Positions 47,964-58,830 of a DNA stretch of 64,000 bases are shown piece by piece. The translations under genes and the position numbers were made by a program. The stretch is from the NCBI RefSeq assembly GCF_017591425.1, contig NW_024465369.1, forward strand, positions 27,261,001-27,325,000. The letters run 5' to 3'. Under the pieces are notes generated by a model that ran no database searches, was not told where the DNA came from, and was given only the letters and a program-made list of their open reading frames with translations. The DNA is from Ochotona curzoniae (taxonomy: Eukaryota; Chordata; Mammalia; Lagomorpha; Ochotonidae). How positions within the stretch are numbered: the stretch's first letter is position 1; each line of letters begins with the position of its first letter.

Positions 47964-48265
47964 ACGGTCCCGCATTGTAGCCTAATGGCTAAAGACTTCT
48001 TGCACACCAGGATCCCATATGAGCACTGGTTCTAATCCTGGTGTACCCACTTCCCATCCAGCTCCCTGCCTGTGGCCTGGGAAAGCAGTGGAGGACGTCC
48101 CAAAGCCTTGGGACCCTGCACCCATGTGGGAGATCTGAAGGAGCTCAGCTCTGGCCATTGTGGCTGCCTGGGAAGTGAATCAACAGACGGAGGATGTTTC
48201 TGTCTGTGTCTCCTTCTCTCTGTATATCTGCCTTTTCAATAAAAGTAAATAAATCTTTAAAAAAG
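47964..48265 (+). mobile_element. CSINE
   Basis: Plus-strand from acggtcccgcattgtagcct to aagtaaataaatctttaaa. The flanking a-rich motifs aaaaagatgaaa / aaaaagaggaaa may be the target-site duplication. Confidence 0.9.
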
Positions 48266-49960
48266 AGGAAAAAACTCCTCTTTGGAAAATGATAAGATAT
48301 GCTGCAACAGTTAAAACTTTTCCCTCTGCAAGAAGTGTTTTATCCCAAGTCTAGGTCCAATAATGTAAAAGCCCTGTGCAAACACCAACATGCAAATAAA
48401 TATTAGCTATTTTTACAAGCAAAAATAATCTGAGAAACCAATCTGACTACACCTTCATTGTAACAAGTAGCAGCCACATTCCTTTCTCTTTCATTTATCA
48501 AAATCAGAAAAATGAGTTTGGTTTTCGCATCTTTTATATTTATCCACTTGTAGTGGGCAGAAAATGAGCTGGCTTTCTAGACTCAGTTTCAAGGTTAAGC
48601 AACTGTCAGCTCAGTAAAAAGACTGGACTTATTTCAAGAACTTGGATCCAAGGGCAGAGTGTGGCTGCCGTTGCCAGTGCCTGGTGGCCGCAGCCGGGTC
48701 TGACAGTACATGGAGTGGTGGAGATAAGTGAGCTTAACAAACTTTGTGGGTCAGAATTTAATCCTTACACTTCTCCTACAACACTATGTTTAGTTCAATG
48801 TTTTACTTTGTTGGAGGTTAGGCCTGTGATTTTCAAGTGAGTAGAAAGTTTGTCATTGTACAAAAGAAAAAAGGAGGTGGGAGGATAGGGTAAGAAGCAT
48901 CACTATGTTTCTAAACATATGTGACACACATGAAATTTATTCACCTTCAATAAATGAAAAATTGAATTTTCTAAAGAAAAATCAGAGTTCAGTAATCTCC
49001 CAAAGCTTCTGTAGCTTGTAACGGGCAGACCCATTATGTGAGCCCAAATGCCTTGACTTCAGTCAGGACTATGTACCGCAGCAAGAAACAAACAACTGGA
49101 GAGTGGTTATGTGAAATGCCATAGAGCTGTATGTGTTAAAAGAATGCTACTTGAGAATATGATCCTATAACAGATGCTAATTAGTATTAGTATGGCTTTT
49201 TGTTAATAAAAAGGCAAAAATGCAAAAACTCAAATAAAGTGTATAAATACATACCTGACATATTTGTTGAGATTCACATCAAAATGCAGGAAGGCTTCAA
49301 AAAGTGTGTGGAAAATAGAATTAAGTATGTTCATGCAAATTTTTTAAATCCATGCACAGATATCTTATAATACCCATTTTCTATGAACATTCTAAAGACT
49401 GTTCTGTATTGATTTGAATTTCAAAACTTTTTCCACTCACTGAACTTTGTGAGGCAGTATCATGTTGACAACCGCTATCTCTGGAGATAAGAACGGAATA
49501 TTGGAGACAATGGATGGTATTTAATAACGTTTAATTTATAGGAAATTTTAACAATTATAAAACATGTTTTTCGAAATAACCTGATTGGAGAGGAAGAGCA
49601 GAATGTGTAGCAGTTAAGCAGAATATGAAACCAACAGCCACAAACCGCCCTGTTACTTCTGCTGCTATGTGAGGATCTGACAGCTGGAAACTGCTTGTTA
49701 ACAAATTTCTTAAGAGCACTGCCTGTGTTCTTCTTAAACATCATGGAGAAGGTAACACTTTATGTCACATGTATACAAATGGTTCATAGAGGATAGTAGT
49801 TCAAAAATTTATACAAGATACAAGGTACTAAACTGTGTGAATACTTTATGGAATTTGAAATTTTTTCATACTACTCTTTTTGAAGATACCTCTTCTGGAT
49901 TTCAATATTTTTTCCACCAAAATAAGCTTATCTTTTAATTCCATTTCCATTAACCTTTTT
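48266..49960. other. Intergenic, mostly single-copy
   Basis: No gene. It contains a MITE-like copy (about 49290-49440) and possibly a MIR remnant near 48990-49080. Confidence 0.45.
49290..49440 (+). repeat. MITE-like interspersed repeat, copy
   Basis: It runs from ggcttcaaaaagtgtgtgga to a tctatgaacattctaaag end, with an internal tccatgcacagatatcttat. The layout is the same as 32212-32340. Confidence 0.45.
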
Positions 49961-50340
49961 AAAAATTTATTTGTTTTTAGTTTATTATTCAGTCATAGTC
50001 TATAACAGTAAACTTCAAATGTCAAAGCATAAGTCACTTAAACATATACAGAGAGGAGTAGGGACAGAGAGGATGATCTTCTGTCTGATGATTCACTCCC
50101 CAAGAGGATTCAAGGGCTGGAGCTTAGCCAATCCGGAGCCAGGAGCCAGGAGTTCCTCTGGGTCTCCCACGCGGTACAGGGTCCCAAGGCTTTGGGCCGT
50201 CCTCGACTGCCTTCCCAGGCCACAAGCAGGGAGCTGGATGGGAAGCAGGGCTGCTGGGATTAGAACCAGCACCCACATAGGATCCCGGCAGGTTCAAGGC
50301 AAGGACTTTAACTGCTACACTATTATGCTGGGCCTGATTA
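49961..50340 (-). mobile_element. CSINE carrying a 66-bp templated insertion
   Basis: Antisense CSINE with head ttatgctgggcctg near 50340. In its tail the usual attggaaaggcag is gone and is replaced by 66 bases copied from 33741-33806, followed directly by acatatacagagaggag. On the tail side aaaaatttatttg remains. Flanks ccattaacctttttaaaa (left) and ccattaacttttaaaa (right) look like the decayed target-site duplication. Confidence 0.88.
49975..50040 (+). repeat. 66-bp direct duplication, inserted copy
   Basis: It is identical over 66 bases to 33741-33806, 16.2 kb away, in the same orientation. It lies inside a CSINE tail, so it must postdate that insertion. Confidence 0.92.
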
Positions 50341-51221
50341 CCATTAACTTTTAAAACATACTCATATACAGCCCACTGAGTCCTATTTAGCCTATAAGAC
50401 ATCAAATATAAACTGTTTTCCAAGTATACTAGAATCAAGTACAAAAATCTCAATTTTACATTCCCTCTTGGTTCTCAGAGATATCTGGCAGTAAATGTAC
50501 TTTTTCTGCATGTACATTCATAATCTACATTATTGCTTAACTTCTATAACTTACATAACTGGTACCATAAAACTTTGTGCTGTACATAGCTGCTATCACT
50601 CTGCAGTTCTGAGATGTATCCCTGCTGAAACGCATGAAACGCCGTTGCTTGTTCATTTTGACTGTTAAACAGAAGTCTGTGATATGGATGTCTGAATTGG
50701 ACAGAATCCTTGTCAAGATTCCTTTTCTGCTTTAACACAGGCTGCCATGAACATTTCCTATGTCTTCCTATTCACACGCATTTATACTTAAACATAACAT
50801 GGGAGGAACATTTAGTGGTACTTGATACTGCAAAATCGATGGTTATGCCAGTCGTTTTAGTCCCTAAATACAAGTTGCCACTGTTTCATGTTTATGACAA
50901 CACCTGCAATTTTGAAAGTTAGATTTTTCCACAAGTGCTATGAAATTTCCTGTTTTTTACTTCTATTACTCCCATATCAGTGAAAAATATTTTTCATGTT
51001 TGTTGAGCTTGAGATTTCCTTAAGTTGTTTTTTCAAGGTGTTCATATTTGAACTAAGTAGTTTTCCTGAGTTATAGTAATTTTTACACTTTCATAATTTA
51101 AGACTTATATATATTGAAAACATCCTATGATTTTTCTTGCTTTACTTATATATACAGAATAAATTTTAAAATAAATTCAAATCTTAATGTTTGTCTTGGT
51201 TGTTTTTATTTAAACCTGTTT
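50341..51221. other. Intergenic, unassigned
   Basis: About 880 bp with no gene or named repeat. Confidence 0.45.
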
Positions 51222-51565
51222 TTGATGATTTATTATTACATGAAAACAGAATACAGAGAGAAGAGACAAAGAGAAAGGGCCTTTCAATAGCTGGTTCATT
51301 CCAAAATGGTCCCCATCACCAGAGCTGAGCTGATCTGGAGCCAGGAGCCAGGAGCCAGGAGCCAGGAGCCAGGAGCCAGGAGCTTCTTCTGAGTCTCCCA
51401 TGCAGGCGCAGGGACCAGGACGTGTGCAATCCTTTATTGCTTTCCCAGGCCATCAGCATAGAGCTGGATCGGAATTGGAGCAGCTGGGGCAAAAACTGGT
51501 GTCCATATGGGGATGCTGACACTTGCAGGGGGACGATTAGCCTAATTAGCCACTGCAGTGGCTCC
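51222..51565 (-). mobile_element. CSINE with an expanded 7-bp repeat
   Basis: Antisense, diverged CSINE. The ccaggag unit, normally present twice, is repeated six times (51341-51382). It appears inserted at the edge of an older plus-strand CSINE. Confidence 0.85.
51341..51382 (+). repeat. (CCAGGAG)6 tandem repeat
   Basis: Six perfect 7-bp units, an expansion of a native CSINE motif. Confidence 0.95.
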
Positions 51566-51775
51566 TCGACTGCACTTTTAATTCAGGTTCCTGCTAACGC
51601 TCTTGGGAGGCAGCAGATGACTGTTCAAGTACTTCATTTCCTGCCACCCACAGAGAACTGTCTAGCCAGCGTGTCCCTGCCTGTCGTGTGCGCTGGGCTT
51701 GCGACGCAGCACATCAAATCTCTCCCATTCTGTTTTTCTAATCAATCAATACCTACTATTTAATAAAAATAAGTC
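51566..51775 (+). mobile_element. Old CSINE, 3' part
   Basis: Landmarks: ttcaggttcctgctaacgct, cttgggaggcagcagatgac, ctgccacccacagag, and an aataaaaataagtcttta tail. Confidence 0.65.
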
Positions 51776-52166
51776 TTTAGTCCAAATATTCTGGTTTCTG
51801 CCTTGAGGCTAGAGTTATTTATTTTTTGAACCAGTTAATCAATTACTCAAACACAATTTTCAAAATTCCAATCCTCTCCTTACTGGTTTCTGATGATGTA
51901 ACTTAAGCATCAAAGGTCTGTGCTTCTAAGACGAAGGGAAGCAGCGGCAGCGGGTGGCACTGCAGATGACCTGGTCACGTGTCAGGGCCCGGCTACGCAC
52001 ACCGTGTGATCAGACAAGGTGTCTGGAATTGGGGCTTATGAAACCTGGTGGCTCCGACTGCTTGTTTGTTCAAGGGCTCACAGAAATATGTTCAACAGGC
52101 GAGTTTCACAACTATGTTGTTTGACACTACCTAATTAAAAAAAACACCTCAAATATGTAACTTTCT
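51776..52166. other. Intergenic, downstream of COBLL1
   Basis: About 390 bp past the predicted COBLL1 polyadenylation signals, with a short CpG-containing patch near 51930-52010. No gene is visible. Confidence 0.5.
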
Positions 52167-52172
52167 TTTATT
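52167..52172 (-). terminator. COBLL1: COBLL1 candidate polyadenylation signal (distal)
   Basis: AATAAA on the minus strand, followed 20-30 nt downstream by a GGTGTTTTTTTT GU/U-rich element. This is the best-supported 3' end. Confidence 0.6.
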
Positions 52173-52195
52173 AAAGAGGCAGATATCTCAGTAGG

Positions 52196-52201
52196 TTTAT
52201 T
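52196..52201 (-). terminator. COBLL1: COBLL1 candidate polyadenylation signal (proximal)
   Basis: A second AATAAA, 29 nt upstream of the distal one. Either or both may be used. Confidence 0.5.
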
Positions 52202-53226
52202 GCAAACAATTTAATTTTTGCTTATGTAAATAAAGTTCTCAGAAAAGGTAAGCAAGGAAACATTCTCAGTATAGGAACAGGACACCAGAATATTCTACGG
52301 CCAGGAGCGTTACAAGTGAACAGAACAAGCTGGGTGCTGGGTTTGCTTAACAGTGTTAGCTTCCATGTAATACATGCTATGATCTTTAAACTACATTAAT
52401 GGCTATTTTATGATCCTGGGATTTCCAAACACTCTTTCAGACTTTCCAATGTGCATGTAAATCAACCGCCATTGCTCTCTATACATCAAATGTGAAGTGA
52501 CTGTCACAGTAATTCACATTTTCACAGGAAGTTTTTAAGGCTTCTGGCACAGAAAATCTGTATGTGGAATGATAGTGCTCTAAGTATATACAGAAAATAT
52601 TTCCAATTCTTGTGCAACTTAAGCTCTAAAGATTACAAAATATTCAATGTTAATAAAATATTAAAAGACTATGAATTTCCCATAAATTTGACACTGATTT
52701 ATAATTAAATAAAAATGCATAAGCTACGTCTTGCACACTGATTCATCATAAAAATAATTACAAACTGAATACACTTATTTGATATCAGTAGTTTTCTAGA
52801 TTTATTCAACACAAGATAGGCTTGAATATAACTTATAAATGTTTTTCAATAAAACTGTAACATTGAGACAACAAATGTCAGACCTCGGTTTACTTAGCAA
52901 CATATACGTCAACTATCTGTCTAGGAATCTTAATTTATCCTTTTGTCTAAGAGACTGTGTTTGTAAGTAAAATAAATCAATAAAGGTGATTACTTCTGAT
53001 TTGAATAAGTCTTAAAGTTCCAAAGCAGCATATCCGATTCAAGACAAAAAAAGACCAAAAAATTATTATAAATTATAAATTCTGATATTTCCTTTGGCAT
53101 CAAAGCATCTACTTTGATAGAGAATATATTAGTGTACATCTGAATATACATTTTCAAATGTTGTCCGTTGGCGTGTGGCTGGTGTGTGTAACCGAAGTAG
53201 CGAAGCGTAGTACGACAGAGTGGCAC

Positions 53227-53313
53227 TTAACAGCTGTGCTGGGCGTCAGGGGACATGGGCTGACCAAGTCCAGACCTTCCATTCACAGATATCGTATTTG
53301 ATGGAACAGTAAC
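53227..53313 (-). CDS. COBLL1: COBLL1 last coding exon, C-terminus
   Basis: The acceptor AG lies at 315-314 of the 53-kb block (53315-53314), behind the pyrimidine tract ctttctctt. The exon reads 28 codons and then TAA at 53229-53227. The peptide begins VTVPSNTISVNGRSGLG and ends SPDAQHSC. This matches the known COBLL1 C-terminus (VTIPSNTISVNGRS, then MSPDAQ) up to the final residues, where human ends DGH as I recall. The first valine completes the LKRV of the WH2 motif from the previous exon. The exon joins in phase 0. Confidence 0.93.
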   Translation of the reverse strand, partial: VTVPSNTISVNGRSGLGQPMSPDAQHSC

Positions 53314-56300
53314 CTAAGAGAAAGAACCCGTCAGTTTAAAATGGGACAGCTGTCTCATTTTCAATTTTCAACAGTTACATTTTAACCTCCAGTCAATTGT
53401 AAATGAGAAAACACAGTATTGATTTGTCATTAAATTTCAAATAACAAAGAATAAATGATCATGCTGACAAGAAATTAGGAGCTGTTATTTCACAACAAAC
53501 AAGCTAAATAGTCCATTAACACATCTTAGTCTTTACAAAAATACCATATCAACCACAGAGGACAAGAGCACAGACAGACTACAGGCCAAGCTGTTCAGCA
53601 CATGTTGAGCTAGACTAATCCTGGCTCCCCAAAAATGCTTGCAGAATGTTAAAAAAACAAACACCAAAGTGATGGATTTTCATAAATGAATCTCCATAAT
53701 TTTTGTGTTGGTGGTCTACACAACCTGATATCTTCCCCATCTTCAAACCCCCATGGTCATTTATTTATTAAAAATAAAAGCTAACACAGTAAAAAACAAA
53801 ATCCAGCCTTTGGTGTGTAAAGCACATTCATATTAAGGACCTAAAAATAGTTAAATCTGTGACTACTATACCAAAACAACAGCAAAACAAAAAATTTTAC
53901 TTCTACTAGTAAAGCCTTTTATTGGTATTGAAAAACTCCTGGTGAATAAAAAACACTGAACAAGAATATCCTAAATAGCCTGAAATTTGCACTTTGAAAG
54001 AATGTAAAATAATCTGAATCTTGAACTGTAAATGTATACAGTAATTTGAAATGCTAGAAAAATGTTAAGGAACATGACATAAAAGCATAAAACTATTTTG
54101 TGAAAAATTCTATCAGTAGACTATAATTTGTAATCAAACACTGTGAACGCTGTCAAATGCATACAATAATAGAGCTAAAATACAAATAGCTACATAGTCT
54201 GCCTGCCTATTACCAGATTAAGCAAGGTGAAATTGACAAATTTAGTTTGGGTGTGATTTCCTTGTGCCTTTCATTCTCTTCATATGGTCATCTATCTTAA
54301 TGAATTTTCTTGGTGTCAAATGAACATAGGACGGAGCAGCATGACCGACACAACACACCTGAAATAAAACACTTGAGAAGAAATCATGCTGCTGAAATAA
54401 CTCCTATGTATCTTTTTAAGTAGTCATGGGAAATTTCTTCTCAAGTATACTCAACAAAAGATAGGTAAGGACTTTTCATTGCGTGACCATAACCCAAAAG
54501 TTTGTGAAAAGAGTTGTTTAACTAATTCATGTAAAAATTGCAGTTCTAATAAGTTTTTGTAAAGTAGAAGAGAAAATTCTTTTTAGGTGCATCAAAAGCA
54601 TCTGATGGCTCTAGATAACTGCAAGTGAAAGCATGCTCTCTGTAATGCCATCTATAGGATACAGCCAAATGTCCACTTGGTAGTCCATGCTCTCAATGCT
54701 ACGTAACTTAAAAAGAACAGGATACATGTATGTGACAAGATGGAAGGCTTCAGATAAACAGTTCAGGAATTAGTTGCAGAGAGCTAATTTTTTTTATGAA
54801 TTAAAAAAAATATTCATTCTACAAAAGCAGTCGGAAAGATTATACAGCAACCTATCCAAAGTGTAGTTTGGGAGAAAAATTTCATCTCCTTGGATCTTAA
54901 AATTTTTTTCTACTAAACTTTTAAACTCTGAGAATATATCATTAGAATGCTATTCTGTAAATTCTCGAGCAGAGAAATATTTTAATGCCACACTATTCTA
55001 ATTATTTAATTGTTCAATATGTATTTATTAAGATATGAAAACTATTTGTTAAAAAGTCTCACTTTTTTATCAATGAGGATTATAATAATCAAAATGCTTT
55101 AAACATAACATTTAAGAATTTACAGTGATGAATATCCATCTACCTGTGATTTTTTTAATCCTCAAAGTTTAAAGAATTTGTAAGAATACTTTCATAGCTT
55201 TCTTATTTACATATGAAACATAACTATAAAACTATGTGATTTTTTATTTTAAATATACATAGAAAGAGCTGCCAACTGGAAAGTCTTTGGTTACTCAAAT
55301 TCTAGCCAAGGAAATATTAATAAAAAAACAAGACCACCCCCCCCCCTCAAAACAAAACACAAATCAGCAAGATTCTGGGTGACTTAGCCAGTTTTTTCCT
55401 TCCCTCCAGGCTCTTATCTAGCCAAAGATAAATTTGATGTAGTGAAGAAACACTTAATATCAACTACTAAACACCATTCATCAGTTTACTTTCCAACCTT
55501 AATTTTAAAAACCTACATACTATTTATAAAAGTGTAATAGCCTTATCATTAATAACTTAATGCATCATTAAATACTGAAAGCACCAAAAGAGAAATTCTT
55601 GTGTAAACACAGGACATGATAATGGATTATTTAATCTGCCTTATTCTCTGTAAATAATGTTATTTGTATTTAAATCTTAATATAATTTAAATAGTACACA
55701 GCGAGAAAACTGAGTCTTTATATGAAGATCAGGCTAATTTCTGAGAATCCATGGAGACTGAGTGGGGATAGAAACAGGAAAGCCCTTAAGAAGCATCAAA
55801 AACCTCTTTCATCACTAAAGCAATCAACTAGATAATTGTTCTAATGTGAATAAACCAATGTAATGAAGGCTAATTTCTCAGGTACTAACCAGAGCCATAA
55901 GGCAGGTTGGTGCCTGGAGTTAAATTGAACAGTTGTGTGCCAAGATAAAAGCAAACACAGAGCCAACTTTCTGATGAGCCATTTAAACCCACTGTCAAAA
56001 TCACTGGAGATTTTTTTTGGCAGTGTAATTGTTGTGCTATAAAAGAAATGTCAGAATTTAAGAGAAGGAAGAACTCTTCAACACAGAAACATGTGACTTA
56101 ACAACAATCACAAGAAATGAGGTGCCCACCTTTATGGTTTTCACCTTTCGCAATAAGCCACCACCTGTAAGAGGTGGAAGATCTGCACACACCTGAGGAT
56201 GGTACCTTTCTTTGTACTTTTTTTTCCTTCTACCGTGTACTTTTCTATTCATTTGGATATTTACAATACACTGCGGTAAGATAATACTTATACTTGATTA

Positions 56301-58653
56301 CTTCAGTTTTTATTTCCCCTGTAAATTTTGTGCCTGTCTACTGCATTAAGCCCTTAACAACTGTTTTACTTTTCCCAGTGAAAGTAAAACAGTGACTATT
56401 TAGTAATTAATTCTTGTTTTCAAAAAGAATTATCACCTAAGTATGCATCACAAAATGATACAGCTTTGAATGCTATCAAACTTGACCTATATGTATTTTT
56501 GTGCACTTTTATTTACTGTCTGGTTTGGCAGGACTTGTGTCCATTTTACTGCTGTACAATGATTCATTCTTTGTATATCATGCTATTTATTCTACTATTT
56601 TGGGGAACTAAGGTTATGTTTATTCTACACTATTAAACATTATTCCAGGGGCATTCTTAACTGGAGTCCCAGTACATAAAAACATAATTTTTAGAGTACT
56701 TAATTGGAAATAAACATGTTAGACATAGACTATTAATATCATGAAATTGACTGTATACAATTTTAGTGAAATAAAATGAACTATTTTTAAAGTTTTAATT
56801 TGAAAAAACCTCAGGAGTTGGCAATACAGATTCAGAACTATCAATAACTTCCTACACAGAGACATTGTATATTCAATGGAACCTAACGTAATGAGCTTTA
56901 AATAGGACACAATTACAGGATCATCACTGAAGCCTGCCTTCTGTATTGATTCATATCCAGCTCATTCCAGAAACAATGACCTTCTTCCATGTGAAGCGAC
57001 TGCCAAAACAGAGACCATAACACACAGAGAATAAAGCTGTTGGCCTGTATAATTCTGTTGGCCCAAAAGCCATGTTCAATCTAATGCACAGTCTTCTATA
57101 ATCAGTTCACTGAAAGTGATTAACATATTCACTGACTTAGTACAATGGCACTGTGATCAGTTTTGGTTTGGATAGCTGGTTCTCCCTGGGGTCTCCAAGT
57201 AGCACTGCCTCCAAGAACCAAGCTGTAAAAGTATGAAGACTTCATTTGATTCATCCTTGTACCCATGCAAAATGGTGAAATTGATATGCTTAAAAAATAT
57301 GTGTCAAATTAAATGAATTAAGAATGCTTTAAATTGGTAATCATGGCTTGAAACAGACGCTCAACTTGCAAAATTCAAAAAAATTTTTCACAAATGAGAA
57401 TGTGTATTTTATAAACATGAATGGCTTTCCCCCTCAAAAGTACAAATTGATTATGACTTGTGAAATAGCAATTTCAGTAATCAAAACTAACCCAAGCTTA
57501 TATGTTTCTTATCACTTAAATACACACTCTCACACTCTCTAAAATTCAGACCAAACCTCCAAATTATTCCTTCCTGCTTCCTTCATCCTGAGAGCACTCA
57601 ATATTTTGCCTTGGCTCCATGGCCTCTGGGAGCAAAAGAAAAATGCTGTCATTTTTGGCTCCATAAAAACATACCAAAGAAATCAGCTTGCTAAATTCAG
57701 TCAGTTAGAATACTGCTTTATTTGTAATGCTTCCTCTTCCCCTCCCCCCATCCTAGCAGCATTCTGATTCCTTAGCAGATTTCCCTTCTTGTGAGTTAAG
57801 TGTTGTATTCAACAGGTCTCTTGGTAAAATGAGGTGCCTGGGTACTCAGTGGAAGAACAGATGTGTATACTCCCTTGACTGCAGAGGCTTTTCCCGCAAC
57901 GACCATGAAGGGAGAGCAGGTGAAGACTGCCTCTGGGAAATCCAAGTGATGCGGGTTTGCTTAAAGCTTCCTCAAACCTTTTCCAGAGGATGAAGAAGAC
58001 ACAAGGGGGGAAATCGTGTGCAAAGCACTCCCTGCAACAACCATGTGGTGTTTGCCACGAAAAGGAACTGCCTTCTCTCTCAGCACTCTTTCCTTGCAGC
58101 AAGAAGCTCCACATCTTTCGTAGGAAAGACATGAAACTTTGCATCAGGCCTTATGCACATCTCTTTAACTTTTTCTCTCCGCTTTCCTTTTCAGCTTCAG
58201 ATACAAAGCTCCCTGACACTTCACATGTGAAAGTCACTTAGGTCACTGTCAGATCTATAACTGAAAACATGTAGGTTCATATCACCAGTCTACTGTTTCC
58301 AGAATATAGAGAGGTATTTAAAAAATTTTTTTTTTCAACTGTGCTAACGTAATTCCTTAAAATAAGAGTTCAGGACACTTGTTATATATAGAGTTATAAA
58401 ATAATGTACTAAACCTGTGTTCTACACCTAGCCCAGCAAGTGTAAAATAGACCTGACATATTTTCAACTATGTGAAACACTCTGGACTCTTTCAGCTTAA
58501 CTTCAAAAATGACCCTTGACACAAAAGAGAAACTTCTGGCATCTTCCCTACTTAGAATTAAATTCTAGGGGAAAAAAATACATTTTCCCTGAGTATTAGT
58601 TTGGCAATGTTAAAAATAAGTCCACACTCACTCATCTGATCAGCAGAACTTAC
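53314..58653 (-). other. COBLL1: COBLL1 last intron
   Basis: A 5.3-kb intron bounded by GT at 58653-58652 and AG at 53315-53314. It is notably free of CSINEs, unlike the intergenic region. Open frames inside (minus 56058-56252, minus 57809-58144, plus 57957-58241) show no domain I recognise. They are noted only because the last two overlap on opposite strands in non-repeat sequence. Confidence 0.85.
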
Positions 58654-58830
58654 CCGCTTCAGCCTGGCCGCAGCCTCCCCAGTACGGATCGCAGTCAGCA
58701 AACTCTGTCGGATCTGTTCTGGGTCAGAGCTTTGCAACGTCAAAGAGCTTTGTCTCTTAAGGGTGAAGGATGGGCTGTCAGCTGCAGTTGGTTCTTTGGA
58801 ATTTTGCTCATTATGGGCAGATTTATTTTC
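58654..58830 (-). CDS. COBLL1: COBLL1 penultimate coding exon with WH2 domain
   Basis: This 177-nt, 59-codon exon is phase 0 at both ends, with acceptor TAG at 58833-58831 and donor GTAAGT from 58653. It encodes [10 protein letters not shown] at the start and ends ARLKR. Residues 41-59 ([19 protein letters not shown]), with V from the next exon, form a WH2 motif: the LLxxI amphipathic helix, the Gly, and LKRV in place of LKKV. WH2 domains bind monomeric actin; COBLL1 is known to carry a single one, against three in its paralogue COBL. The QSSDPEQ block before it is also typical of COBLL1. Confidence 0.95.

Larger units (their letters stand above)
52150..53226 (-). other. COBLL1: COBLL1 3' UTR (predicted)
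   Basis: About 1.07 kb of AT-rich sequence between the COBLL1 stop codon and the paired AATAAA signals. It holds no recognised SINE, unlike the downstream flank. Its length rests on the choice of poly(A) signal; earlier AATAAA-like sites (for example near 52801) could give shorter forms. Confidence 0.6.

Noticed and set aside
24962..50340. Multiple similar repeats as a CRISPR-like or phage/bacterial array
   Set aside because: The window is mammalian. The repeats are dispersed SINEs in both orientations with target-site duplications.
56058..56252. Minus-strand frame in a COBLL1 intron as a possible cassette exon
   Set aside because: The basic N-terminal run and following sequence match nothing I know of COBLL1, and the frame shows no convincing acceptor-donor pair.
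57809..58144. 111-codon minus-strand frame in the last COBLL1 intron, overlapping a 94-codon plus-strand frame
   Set aside because: It has no splice context and no recognisable domain or similarity to COBLL1, and both strands are open. Conservation in another mammal would be needed to reopen it.
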